A DNA stretch of 25,603 nucleotides from the NCBI GenBank assembly GCA_910587205.1, contig CAJULZ010000027.1:1-25603 (forward strand), in the 5' to 3' direction. Below, in pieces: positions 15,147 to 22,516 of this stretch. This stretch comes from an uncultured Oscillospiraceae bacterium (GTDB lineage Bacteria; Bacillota; Clostridia; Oscillospirales; Oscillospiraceae). The number at the start of each line of letters is the position of its first letter. The stretch's first letter is position 1. The position numbers were made by a program, and so were the translations under genes. The notes beneath the pieces are model-generated. The model was not told the origin of the DNA. It ran no database searches and was given only the letters and a program-made list of their open reading frames with translations.

Positions 15147-15956
15147 ATGGCAAAATATTTGAACGAGGCGGGCCTGGCCCTGTATGACGCCAAGGTCAAG
15201 GAGCGCCTGGGCAAAAAGGCGGACGCGGACGCTGTGCCCACCAAGATGAGCCAGCTTGCCAACGACGCGGGCTACATCACCGGCACGGACGTGCCGGAAG
15301 GGGCGGCTGCGTCCAACACCATGCCCAAGATGGACGGCGCGGCCTGCGCGGGCACGGAGACGGCCTTCGCCCGGGGCGACCACACTCACCCCACCGACAC
15401 CACCCGCCTGGGGACCGCCGGGGACGGCTCCCAGGTGACGGTGAGCTTCAACGCGGCCGACGGCCGGGAGGCCCCGGCCAGCGGCGACACTCTGGCCGCC
15501 ATCGCGGGCAAGGTGGCCAAATACCTGTCCGACCTGGGCCTGCTGGCCTTCAAGGACGGCGTGTCCAAGGACGAGCTGGACGCCGCCGTCCAGGCGTCGC
15601 TGGCCAAGGCGGACGGCGCTTTGCAGTCCTTTACGGAGACCGACCCCACCGTCCCGGCCTGGGCCAAGCAGGCCAGCAAGCCCGCGTACACCGCCGCCGA
15701 GGTGGGGGCCATCCCCGCGGACCAGGCGGACACCTTTGCCAAAAAGTCCGACCTTGCCAGTGTGTACCGCTATAAGGGCAGCGTAGCGACCCTGGCGGAG
15801 CTGCCCGGGTCGGACAACGGGGTGGGCGACGTGTGGAATGTGGAGGCCACGGATATGAACTACGGCTGGACGGGGGCGGCCTGGGACCCCCTGGGGCAGA
15901 TCTTTGAGATCCAGGCCATCACCAGCCAGGAGATCGACGCCATCGTGGGCGCGTGA
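15147..15956 (+). CDS. Phage tail-fibre-like protein, orphan
   Basis: A 269-aa, Ala/Asp/Gly-rich protein with tail-fibre features: the FARGDHTHPTDTTR motif (about 74-87), which recurs in phage fibre repeats, then KADGALQSFTETDPTVPAWA (about 153-172) and KPAYTAAEVGAIP, and a compact C-terminal head (YRYKGSVATLAELPG, VGDVWNVEATDMNYGWTGAAWD). In phages such proteins trimerise and reach the host surface. GGAGGGA lies 6 nt before the ATG. It pairs with the preceding gene and nothing else phage-like. No reverse transcriptase or template repeat, so no sign of diversity-generating variation. Confidence 0.8.
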   Translation: MAKYLNEAGLALYDAKVKERLGKKADADAVPTKMSQLANDAGYITGTDVPEGAAASNTMPKMDGAACAGTETAFARGDHTHPTDTTRLGTAGDGSQVTVSFNAADGREAPASGDTLAAIAGKVAKYLSDLGLLAFKDGVSKDELDAAVQASLAKADGALQSFTETDPTVPAWAKQASKPAYTAAEVGAIPADQADTFAKKSDLASVYRYKGSVATLAELPGSDNGVGDVWNVEATDMNYGWTGAAWDPLGQIFEIQAITSQEIDAIVGA

Positions 15957-15969
15957 CGGGACGGCGCGG

Positions 15970-16002
15970 CCCGGCGGGTTTTCCCGTGACAAACCCGCCG
16001 GG
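15970..16002. promoter_or_regulatory. Perfect 12-bp inverted repeat overlapping the DUF4317 promoter
   Basis: Arms CCCGGCGGGTTT (15970-15981) and AAACCCGCCGGG (15991-16002) flank a 9-nt loop. It could end transcription from the tail-fibre gene 14 bp upstream, but no U-run follows. The loop holds most of the -35 box and the right arm fills the spacer of the promoter at 15986-16014, so it may act as an operator instead. Confidence 0.55.
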
Positions 16003-16014
16003 CTGTGGTACAAT
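15986..16014 (+). promoter_or_regulatory. Promoter of the DUF4317 gene
   Basis: -35 GTGACA (15986-15991), 17-bp spacer, -10 TACAAT (16009-16014); transcription should begin near 16021, about 27 nt before the ATG. Confidence 0.7.
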
Positions 16015-16047
16015 GTGGGCGACTACTTATGACAAGCGAGGGATACC

Positions 16048-17205
16048 ATGAACCAAAAAGAATTGGGCGAGCTGCGCCGCCGCCTCCGCCCCGGTAAAAA
16101 CGCCATCAGCCACATCTACGGCTGCTATGTCAGCCCGCTAAAGCAGGTCATCGCCGAGGTGGACCAGCCCATGTCCCTGCTGGGCGAGGACGACGCGGAG
16201 AGCTGCCTTGCCCTGCTGCGCAAGGCGCTGTCCGGCGGGCTGGGCCGGAGCCTCATCGACATCGAGTTCTCCACCCGCCAGGTGGCGGAGGGGGAGGAGC
16301 ACAAGCTGCTGCGGGAATTGCGGGAGAGCAGGCTGAAAAACCAGGAGCTGCGCCGGGCTTTTTATGACAAGGTCATCCAGAGCGTGGACATGGGGGAGGA
16401 CAACTACCTGATCCTGCTGGCCTGCGACTCCTACGACGTGCCCTTCCGCAGCAAAAACGACGAGGGGATGGACGACGGCTCCGAGACGGTGTTTACCTAC
16501 CTGGCGTGCGCCCTTTGCCCCATGCGGGAGGGGAAGCCGGGGCTGGGTTACGTGTCCGCGGAAAACGCCCTGCACGTGAAAACCGCCGGGCGGCTGGCCG
16601 CGCCGCCGGAGGTGGGCTTCCTGTGGCCCGCCTTTGACAACCGGGCGGCCAACCTGTACAACGCGCTGTACTACGTGCGCAGGCCGGAGCTGCTCCACGG
16701 GGAGTTTATCGAGGGCATCTTCGGTACGGAGCCCCCCCTGTCCGCCCCGGAACAGCGGGAGGCGTTCGAGACCGCCCTGTCCGACGCGCTGGGCGTGGAG
16801 TGCAGCATGGAGCTGATCCAGGCGGTGCACGAGCAGATGTGGGAGCGCATTAGCCTGCACAAGGAGAGCCGCGACCCCGAGCCCCTTACCGTCACCGCGA
16901 AGGACGTGGGCGGTATGCTGGCCGAGTGCGGCATCGAGGGGGAGCGGGTGTCCGCGTTCCAGGACTACTGCGCCCAGCGTCTGGGGGAGGGGGCCCGGAT
17001 GGATCCGGAAAACCTCATCGACAGCAAGCGGTTCCAGATCAAGGCGGGGGAGATCACCATCACGGTGAAGCCCGAGCTCAGCGGCCAGGTGGAGGCCCGG
17101 GTGCTGGATGGGCGGGCCTATCTGCTCATCCCCGCGGGAGACGGGGTGGAGGTCAACGGCCTGGCCGTAGAGGTGGAGGCCGGGGCGGCGAACGCTGTGT
17201 TATAG
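16048..17205 (+). CDS. DUF4317 domain protein
   Basis: A 385-aa soluble protein of the DUF4317 family, common in Clostridia and without known function. Recognisable parts are the start MNQKELGELRRRLRPGKNAI, the ISHIYGCYV stretch, SRLKNQELRRAFYDKVI (about 94-110), the LLACDSYDVPFR segment (about 122-133), a YLACALCPMR motif and the late RFQIKAGEITITVKPE block. No signal peptide or membrane segment. It has its own promoter. The last two codons, TTA TAG, fall in the terminal repeat of the element at 17201-17306, so the natural C-terminus may have been altered slightly by insertion. Confidence 0.9.
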   Translation: MNQKELGELRRRLRPGKNAISHIYGCYVSPLKQVIAEVDQPMSLLGEDDAESCLALLRKALSGGLGRSLIDIEFSTRQVAEGEEHKLLRELRESRLKNQELRRAFYDKVIQSVDMGEDNYLILLACDSYDVPFRSKNDEGMDDGSETVFTYLACALCPMREGKPGLGYVSAENALHVKTAGRLAAPPEVGFLWPAFDNRAANLYNALYYVRRPELLHGEFIEGIFGTEPPLSAPEQREAFETALSDALGVECSMELIQAVHEQMWERISLHKESRDPEPLTVTAKDVGGMLAECGIEGERVSAFQDYCAQRLGEGARMDPENLIDSKRFQIKAGEITITVKPELSGQVEARVLDGRAYLLIPAGDGVEVNGLAVEVEAGAANAVL

Positions 17206-17306
17206 TCAGCGCAGTTAAAAATCGGCGGCGCAGCCGCTGTCCGGCAGAACCCGTGCGCTGGCGATGAAGCCTGACGCGGGACCGCTTTTCAACCGCGGCG
17301 ACGACA
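17201..17306 (+). repeat. MITE-like palindromic element, copy C (short form)
   Basis: A 106-bp short form in the opposite orientation to copy A. Left end 17201-17221 matches the copy A end at 20 of 21 positions; right end 17286-17306 matches at about 16 of 21. The inside keeps the CAGCCGCTGTCCGGCA, GTGCGCTGGCGATGAAG and CTGACGCGGGACCGC segments but has lost the two large hairpins. Its left end gives the TAG stop (17203-17205) of the DUF4317 gene. Confidence 0.75.
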
Positions 17307-17323
17307 AAACAGCGGGAAACAAC

Positions 17324-17358
17324 GGCCCGGGCAGGTTCGTTCCGAATCTGCCCGGGCC
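17324..17358 (-). terminator. Intrinsic terminator of the DUF4234-DUF2752 operon
   Basis: Perfect 11-bp arms GGCCCGGGCAG (17324-17334) and CTGCCCGGGCC (17348-17358), extended by an inner TTCG/CGAA pair. On the minus strand it is followed by a weak U-run (GTTGTTT). It lies just after the DUF2752 stop at 17365. Confidence 0.65.
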
Positions 17359-17364
17359 CTCCGG

Positions 17365-17742
17365 TCATATCAAATTGCGTAGGATTCCCCAGGCCGCAAG
17401 CAGCGCCGCCAGGACCCAAACCAGGGCGTTTTCCCGGCGGGTAAGGACGGCGCTGCCCTCCCGGACGTACCGGACGGACAGCCGGACGGCCAACGCGGCC
17501 AGGATGGGCAGCATCGGCAGCAGCGCGGGGTTGGCCCGCCACGCGCCGGCCCAGTCGCCCCGCAGCAGGGCCAGGCACAGGCGGGTGACGCCGCAGCCGG
17601 GGCACAGCAGGCCCGTGACCGCGCGGAAGGGGCAGGGGAGAGCCAGGCCGGTGGCGCGCACCCACAGGGCGTAAGCCAGGCCCGCCGCCAGCAGCAGCCC
17701 GGCCCCGCCCAGCAGGCGGCTCAGGCGGCGCCTGCGCTCCAT
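17365..17742 (-). CDS. DUF2752 membrane protein
   Basis: A 125-aa integral membrane protein with three hydrophobic segments (about 8-27, 75-90 and 105-122). The DUF2752 signature is clear: CPFRAVTGLLCPGCGVTR (about 37-54) followed by an Ala/Trp-rich WRANP stretch; the CxxCG-type cysteines may bind metal or form a disulfide. Function unknown in the family. Its ATG overlaps the TGA of the upstream DUF4234 gene by one base (TGATG), a classic reinitiation arrangement, so the two are coupled and probably act together in the membrane. Confidence 0.88.
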   Translation of the reverse strand: MERRRRLSRLLGGAGLLLAAGLAYALWVRATGLALPCPFRAVTGLLCPGCGVTRLCLALLRGDWAGAWRANPALLPMLPILAALAVRLSVRYVREGSAVLTRRENALVWVLAALLAAWGILRNLI

Positions 17743-18089
17743 CACAGGTTGGGGTTGTAGCGGTTCAGCTCGTTCTGGATGATGGCCAGGGTGACGACGG
17801 ACAGCCCGAACAGGTTGAGGACGAGGAACAGGATGGCGAAGGAGCCGGGGACGACGCCGTGACGGGCGCGGGAGGCGTCCAGCTTGTCGCCGGTCTTCCA
17901 GGCCCAGTAGACGCCGTAGATGCCGCAGGTGAGGATGGTGAGCAGCAGGGACATGCCGCCGCCGGGGCCGGGGTCCTCCGTGACGGCGTCCACCTCGTTG
18001 GTGGCTACGACAAACCAGTACATCAAGTAGATGCCGCAGGTGACAATGGACAGCAGGACGCACATGGGGACGCTGCGCTTCATGATCAT
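17742..18089 (-). CDS. DUF4234 membrane protein with internal duplication
   Basis: A 115-aa membrane protein with three or four hydrophobic segments. Two copies of a TCGIY..YW motif, at about 17 (SIVTCGIYLMYWF) and about 57 (TILTCGIYGVYWAW), show an internal duplication typical of DUF4234; each is followed by a charged stretch (NEVDAVTED and GDKLDASRARHG). Start ATG at 18089 is chosen for AAAGGAGG 7 nt upstream; a second ATG at 18083 is possible. Function unknown. Coupled to the DUF2752 gene by a one-base overlap. Frames extending upstream enter the terminator and are not credible. Confidence 0.88.
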   Translation of the reverse strand: MIMKRSVPMCVLLSIVTCGIYLMYWFVVATNEVDAVTEDPGPGGGMSLLLTILTCGIYGVYWAWKTGDKLDASRARHGVVPGSFAILFLVLNLFGLSVVTLAIIQNELNRYNPNL

Positions 18090-18117
18090 GGGGAGCCCTC
18101 CTTTCGTTCTGGATACC

Positions 18118-18146
18118 AACATAGCACAAAAACCCCCGTCTGTCCA
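18118..18146 (-). promoter_or_regulatory. Probable promoter of the DUF4234-DUF2752 operon
   Basis: Minus-strand -35 TGGACA (18141-18146) and -10 TATGTT (18118-18123), preceded by TGC as an extended -10, with 17-bp spacing. The -35 lies inside the terminator hairpin of the upstream epimerase gene. Confidence 0.5.
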
Positions 18147-18164
18147 CAGGGCAGACAGGGGTTT
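18130..18164 (-). terminator. Intrinsic terminator of the ABC importer-epimerase operon
   Basis: Arms 18130-18145 and 18149-18164 (16 bp, two non-Watson-Crick positions, ACA loop). Read on the minus strand the hairpin ends in GGGGGTTTTTG, a good U-run, 32 bp after the epimerase stop. Confidence 0.85.
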
Positions 18165-18195
18165 AGGGAAATCTTAAACGTTTCTTTGTATTTGC

Positions 18196-19071
18196 CTATA
18201 CCGTTCGCACGGTGTAGGCCAGGGTCTTCCGCTCGCCGGGCAGCAGGACGGCGCAGCCGGGCTTGTGGAGGAACTCGCCGTCCTCGTCCACATAGGCGGC
18301 GCAGCCCTGCCAGGGTTCCAGGCAGAGGAAGGGGGCGTTGGCGTTGGAGGGCGTCCAGAACGCAACCATGGGGAAGCCGGCAAAGTCCATGTGGACGCCC
18401 CGCCCGGTCCCCTGGTGGACCAGGGCCACGCCGGTGGAGCGCAGGTCCTGGAAGATCAGGGTATCCAGCTCGTCGAAGGGTGCGTGGGTGAGGGGGATGC
18501 TCCGTCCGGACAAGGCGGGGCCGGTGCCCTCCCGGGAGAGCAGCCCATCCGCCGTGGGGCACAGGGGGACGGCATCCTCCCCCCGGTCAAAGAGCAGCTG
18601 GTAGTCCTCAAACCGCTCCCCATCATGGAAGGGGCAGCGGAACGCGGTGTGGCCGCCGATGCAGAAGGGCAGGGGGTCCGGGCCGGGGTTTTCCACCTCG
18701 AAGGTGGTGGTAAAGCCGCCGTCCAGCAGGTCATGACGCACCCGGAGCAGGAAAGGGTACGGGAACTGGGTCAGGGTGGCGGGGCTGTCCCGCAGCTCCA
18801 GCACGGCGAAGCTGCCGCCCTGCTGGGCCAGGGTGAACTCACTGCGGCGGGCGAAGCCGTGGCGGGCCATCTCGTATTCCTGGCCGTTGATAAGCACCCG
18901 GCCGTTCTTCAGGCTGCCCACGATGGGGAACAGGATGGGGTTCCGCCCGGACCAGTAGGCCGGGTCGCCGCCCCAGATGTATTCCGCGCCCGCGTCCCGG
19001 AAGGAGACGAGCTCGCCGCCGCGGGTGTCCGCCACGGCGGTGCAGAGGCCGTTTTGAAGGGTAATCTGCAT
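18196..19071 (-). CDS. Aldose 1-epimerase (LacX-like) family protein
   Basis: A 291-aa soluble protein of the galactose-mutarotase superfamily, LacX/YeaD-like branch, expected to interconvert anomers of a sugar or sugar phosphate. Seen: PILFPIVGSL (about 44-53), the HGFAR motif (about 71-75) with its conserved His, IGGHTAFRCPF (about 139-149) with the second His, and CLEPW near 253 with the likely catalytic Glu. RBS AAGGAGG lies 7 nt before the ATG. It is the last gene of the amino-acid importer operon, 21 bp after the binding protein, an odd partner for it; co-transcription is inferred from spacing and the single terminator. Confidence 0.9.
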   Translation of the reverse strand: MQITLQNGLCTAVADTRGGELVSFRDAGAEYIWGGDPAYWSGRNPILFPIVGSLKNGRVLINGQEYEMARHGFARRSEFTLAQQGGSFAVLELRDSPATLTQFPYPFLLRVRHDLLDGGFTTTFEVENPGPDPLPFCIGGHTAFRCPFHDGERFEDYQLLFDRGEDAVPLCPTADGLLSREGTGPALSGRSIPLTHAPFDELDTLIFQDLRSTGVALVHQGTGRGVHMDFAGFPMVAFWTPSNANAPFLCLEPWQGCAAYVDEDGEFLHKPGCAVLLPGERKTLAYTVRTV

Positions 19072-19092
19072 AGCGGTTCCTCCTTATCTGAT

Positions 19093-19911
19093 TCAGGGCT
19101 GGGAAATGTCGACGCCGAAGTATTTGACGGACAGCTGGGTGAGCGTACCATCCTCCGCCAGCTCGGACAGGGCCTGGTCGATGGCGGCGCGCAGGGCGTC
19201 GGACTCCGCGCCCTTGCACATGGGGATGACCACCGGGGAGGGGTCCGGGCCGATGCAGGCGATCTTGATGGGGGCGTCGGGGTGCTGGGCCATGTAGTCG
19301 TTGAAGCTCACGTCGGCGTTGAGGGTGGCGTCGATGCGGTTGGAAGTGAGCAGTTCGATGGTCTGGATGAAATCATCCACAGGGGTGACGGTAGCGCCAT
19401 AGCTCTCCGCCAGGTTGGCGTAGGTGCTGTTGAGGGTATTGGCGGTGGTCTTGCCGTCCAGATCCTCCATGGACTGGATGGACTCGTCGTCCGCCCGGAT
19501 GATGACGGCGGTGCGGTTATAGGCGTAGGGGACGGAGAAATCATATTTCTCCCGGCGGTCGTCGTCGATTTCCACGCCGTTGACCATGATGTCGTACCGC
19601 CCGGCCTCCAGCCCGGCCAGCAGGCCGGTCCACTCGCCCTCCACGAAGTTCGCCTCCACGCCCAGCCGTTCCGCAATAGCCTGGGCCACCTCTACGTCGT
19701 AGCCCACCAGCGCGCCGCTCTCGTCGTGGTAGCCCCAGGGGGCCCAGGTGCCCTCCAGAGCCACGGTGATCTCCCCCTTGGCCTGTATGGCGGCCAGCCG
19801 GTCGCCGCCCATGTCGCTGGCCTGGGGCTTCTCCTGGGAGCAGCCCGCCAGGGCGGACAGACACAGCAGGGCCGCGGCGGCAATGACCGCCCCAAAACGT
19901 TTCCAATTCAT
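19093..19911 (-). CDS. Polar amino acid ABC transporter substrate-binding lipoprotein
   Basis: Extracytoplasmic solute-binding protein, 272 aa, of the SBP_bac_3 family. The lipoprotein signal peptide ends in LSALAGC, so Cys24 is lipidated. The mature part has the family pattern: ITVALEGTWAPWGYHDESG (about 48-66), VGYDVEVAQAIAERLG, GRYDIMVNGVEI (about 103-114) and FSVPYAYNRTAVIIR. The sequence looks closest to cystine/glutamine binding proteins (TcyA/FliY type); cystine is my guess from the matching permease and ATPase. RBS AAGGAG lies 9 nt before the ATG. It comes after the hydrolase rather than first in the operon. Confidence 0.93.
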   Translation of the reverse strand: MNWKRFGAVIAAAALLCLSALAGCSQEKPQASDMGGDRLAAIQAKGEITVALEGTWAPWGYHDESGALVGYDVEVAQAIAERLGVEANFVEGEWTGLLAGLEAGRYDIMVNGVEIDDDRREKYDFSVPYAYNRTAVIIRADDESIQSMEDLDGKTTANTLNSTYANLAESYGATVTPVDDFIQTIELLTSNRIDATLNADVSFNDYMAQHPDAPIKIACIGPDPSPVVIPMCKGAESDALRAAIDQALSELAEDGTLTQLSVKYFGVDISQP

Positions 19912-19943
19912 CGCAAATACTCCTTATCGTTGTGGTTTCGGTA

Positions 19944-20897
19944 TCAATCCATATGCTTGGCCAAAAACGCGTCCACGGTGGACCAGTACAGATCCGGGTC
20001 CTCCCAGGACGCCTCGCCGTGGGCCGCGCCGGGGATGGACAGCCGCTCTTTCTCCGGACTGGCGCAGGCATTGTACACCACGTCCAGCATCCAGTAGGGC
20101 ACGAAGGTGTCCTCCTCGCCGTGGATGAACAGCATGGGCAGGGAGGTCTTTTTGAGCTGCTCCGCCGCCGAGGCCTCTTTGAACGAGAACCCGGCCCGGA
20201 GCCGCGTGACCAGGGAGGCCGCGTCCAGCACCGGGAAGGTGGGCAGGCCGAACATCTCCTGGAGCTGTCCGGCGAACTCGTCCCACACGGAGGAGTAGCC
20301 GCAGTCCTCGACGACGCACTTCACGGCGGGGGACAAGTCCGCCTCCCCGGCGGTCATCATCACCGTGGCCCCGCCCATGGAGACGCCGAACAGCACGACC
20401 TCCGCCTGGGGGTCCTGTTCCGCCAGGGCGTCCACCCAGGCCACGATGTCCCGCCGCTCCAGCCAGCCCATGCTGGCATACCGTCCGCCGCTCAGCTCGT
20501 GGGCCCGGGCGGCAGGGGCCAGGACGTTGTACCCCAGCCCGTAAAAATGGGCGGCGAACTTGCCCCCGTACTGGGGGATGCTGCCGTAGCCGTGGCAGAT
20601 CACGGCGTATTTGTGGCTCTCCTGGGGCTGGGCCAGGTACAGCCCATGGAGTTCCAGCCCGTCGTGGCTGGTGAGCCAGCGGTCCTGGCTGTTCTCGCTG
20701 AACCAGGCCGCGTCCCCCTCCAGGGTGTCGATTTCCGGGTCATAGCCGCTGAGCATACCGCCGCCCTGGGGGTCCAGGGCAAAACGGAACAGGTAGTTCC
20801 CCGCGAAGGCCAGCGCCCCAAGCAAGAGGATAAGCAGGACGGCCAGGACGATCAGGACGGTTTTCCCGGCGCGGTGTTTTTTCTGTGTTTTGTTCAT
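19944..20897 (-). CDS. Membrane-anchored alpha/beta hydrolase
   Basis: A 317-aa serine hydrolase with an N-terminal anchor (basic start, hydrophobic about 13-34) that puts the catalytic domain outside the cytoplasm. The triad is readable: Ser173 in GVSMGG, Asp263 in HGEEDTFVP and His293 in GAAHGEA. The oxyanion region is ICHGYGS (about 99-105). It resembles the YqkD/BAAT-related hydrolases of Firmicutes, whose substrates are unknown. Its ATG overlaps the stop of the ABC ATPase by 4 nt and it lies 32 bp before the binding-protein gene, so it is firmly inside the importer operon and may release or modify the imported compound at the cell surface. Confidence 0.9.
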   Translation of the reverse strand: MNKTQKKHRAGKTVLIVLAVLLILLLGALAFAGNYLFRFALDPQGGGMLSGYDPEIDTLEGDAAWFSENSQDRWLTSHDGLELHGLYLAQPQESHKYAVICHGYGSIPQYGGKFAAHFYGLGYNVLAPAARAHELSGGRYASMGWLERRDIVAWVDALAEQDPQAEVVLFGVSMGGATVMMTAGEADLSPAVKCVVEDCGYSSVWDEFAGQLQEMFGLPTFPVLDAASLVTRLRAGFSFKEASAAEQLKKTSLPMLFIHGEEDTFVPYWMLDVVYNACASPEKERLSIPGAAHGEASWEDPDLYWSTVDAFLAKHMD

Positions 20898-21655
20898 GAT
20901 TCCACACCCTTTCCGTGGGATTTTCCGCCGGTCTGGAGGAAGGCGCGGGTACGCGCCTCCCGGGGGTGGTGGAACATTTCCTGGGCGGGGCCGGACTCCA
21001 CCACCACGCCGCCCTCCATAAATACCACCTGGCTGGACACCGTGCGGGCGAAGGCCAGCTCGTGGGTGACTACCAGCATGGTCATCCCCTCCCCGGCTAA
21101 CTGCCGCATGACGGACAGCACCTCGCCGGTGAGCTCGGGGTCCAGGGCGGAGGTGGGCTCGTCGAAGTAAATGATCTCCGGTTCCGCCGCCATGGCCCGG
21201 GCGATGGCCACCCGCTGCTGCTGCCCGCCGGACAGCTGGCTGGGATAATGCCCCATGCGGTCGGACAGCCCCACCTTGGAAAGCGCCCGCCGGCCGATGT
21301 CCAGCGCCTGGGCTTTGGGGACCTTCCGGGCGGTGATCAGCCCCTCGGTGACGTTTTCCAGGGCGGTCTTGTTGAGAAACAGGTTGTAGCTCTGGAACAC
21401 AAAGGCGGTTTTTTTCCGCAGGCGGGCGATGTCCTTTTTGGGCACGCGGCCCAGCTGGAACGTCTCGCCGTCAAAGGCGAGCGTGCCCTTGTCCGCGGTC
21501 TCCAGGAAGTTGACGCAGCGCAGCAGGGTGGTCTTCCCCGAGCCGCTGGGCCCCAGGATGGACACCACGTCCCCCTTGTCTACGGACAGATCCACTCCCT
21601 TGAGCACCTCCAAGTCCCCGAAGGACTTGCGCAGGCCCTGGATTGTCAGCAGCAT
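20894..21655 (-). CDS. Polar amino acid ABC transporter ATPase
   Basis: The 253-aa ATP-binding subunit of the importer. Walker A GPSGSGKTT (Lys41), Q-loop Gln88 in FVFQSYNLF, signature LSGGQQQR from 141, Walker B IIYFDEP (Asp165, Glu166), D-loop SALDPE and the switch His in VVTHEL are all intact. NLFLNKTALENV and the overall length fit the TcyC/TcyN/YecC cystine group. It follows the permease by 3 nt and overlaps the hydrolase by 4 nt. Confidence 0.96.
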   Translation of the reverse strand: MLLTIQGLRKSFGDLEVLKGVDLSVDKGDVVSILGPSGSGKTTLLRCVNFLETADKGTLAFDGETFQLGRVPKKDIARLRKKTAFVFQSYNLFLNKTALENVTEGLITARKVPKAQALDIGRRALSKVGLSDRMGHYPSQLSGGQQQRVAIARAMAAEPEIIYFDEPTSALDPELTGEVLSVMRQLAGEGMTMLVVTHELAFARTVSSQVVFMEGGVVVESGPAQEMFHHPREARTRAFLQTGGKSHGKGVES

Positions 21656-21658
21656 GAT

Positions 21659-22360
21659 TCAGCCCTCCCGGTTTTCATACGCGCCCAGCCGCTGTTCCCC
21701 AAGCCGCTGGAGCCAGGTGAGCACGGTGGAGAACAGCAGATAGACGAGGCCCACCTCAATGTACAGGGCCAGGGGTTCGTACACCCGGGCGTTGATCTGC
21801 TCCGTGGCCCGGAGCATTTCCACCACGGTGATGTTGGCGGCCAGGGAGGTGTCCTTCACCATGGCGATGAGGGAGTTGGACAGGGGCGGGAAAGCGGTGC
21901 GCATGGCCTGGGGCAGGATGATCCGCCGCATGGTCTGCAAATAGCTCAGCCCCGCGCAGTAGCCTGCCTCCAGCTGGCCGGAGGGCACCGCCTCCAGGGC
22001 GGCGCGAACCGTCTCGGCGCAGTAGGCCCCCTCGTTGAGGGAGAACACCAGCACGGCGGCGGGGAAAGGGGCGATGGTGATCCCCACCTTGGGCAGGCCG
22101 TAGAACACCACAAACAGCTGCACCAGCAGGGGGGTGCCTCGGAATACCCAAATATAAAACCGGCACAGCTGCCTGACCACCGGCACCCGGGCGAACTGGG
22201 CCAGGGCGGCCGCCACCGCAATGACCATGGCGAGGGAGAAGGCGATGGCGGTGAGGGGGATGGTCACGGTGAGGCCGGGCAGCAGGATTTTCCAAAAAGA
22301 ATCCAGGATGATGTCCAGCAGGCGCTGGCCGAATATGAGTTCCAAAAATTGCCGGATCAA
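21659..22360 (-). CDS. Polar amino acid ABC transporter permease (HisM/TcyB-like)
   Basis: A 233-aa membrane subunit with about five segments and the HisM-type FRGTPLLVQLFVVFYGLP stretch (about 74-91). The cytoplasmic EAA loop that contacts the ATPase is at about 132-152 (EAGYCAGLSYLQTMRRIILP). The SLAANITVVEMLRATEQI segment resembles cystine permeases. It is the first gene of the operon. It starts with TTG at 22360, the only start that fits, with TAAGGAGG 10 nt upstream. A single permease implies a homodimer. Confidence 0.94.
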   Translation of the reverse strand: MIRQFLELIFGQRLLDIILDSFWKILLPGLTVTIPLTAIAFSLAMVIAVAAALAQFARVPVVRQLCRFYIWVFRGTPLLVQLFVVFYGLPKVGITIAPFPAAVLVFSLNEGAYCAETVRAALEAVPSGQLEAGYCAGLSYLQTMRRIILPQAMRTAFPPLSNSLIAMVKDTSLAANITVVEMLRATEQINARVYEPLALYIEVGLVYLLFSTVLTWLQRLGEQRLGAYENREG

Positions 22361-22402
22361 GGGAAAGCAACCTCCTTATGCCGCGTTTGCGCGGTAAGGG
22401 TT

Positions 22403-22431
22403 ATTGTAACCCACTCGGCTCCCCATTGCAA
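22403..22431 (-). promoter_or_regulatory. Promoter and possible operator of the ABC importer operon
   Basis: Minus-strand -35 TTGCAA (22426-22431), 17-bp spacer, -10 TACAAT (22403-22408). A GGGTTA-TTG-TAACCC inverted repeat (22398-22412) is centred on the -10, a plausible operator. A small CCGCG-TTTG-CGCGG hairpin (22381-22394) lies just before the ribosome binding site. The stretch from here to 22516 holds nothing else I recognise. Confidence 0.65.
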
Positions 22432-22516
22432 GGGGGAAACGGGAAATTCCGAGAAAATTTGTAGGAATAACCGGACTGGGGCGGCCATGGGGGAAGGAAT
22501 TTTACCCCAAGGGGAT

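Noticed and set aside
14544..15956. Diversity-generating retroelement target or intact prophage
   Set aside because: No reverse transcriptase, template/variable repeat pair, integrase, capsid or terminase is visible in the window.
17743..18147. Longer frame joining DUF2752 to sequence upstream
   Set aside because: It runs out of frame through the DUF4234 gene; the one-base TGATG overlap gives a proper start at 17742.
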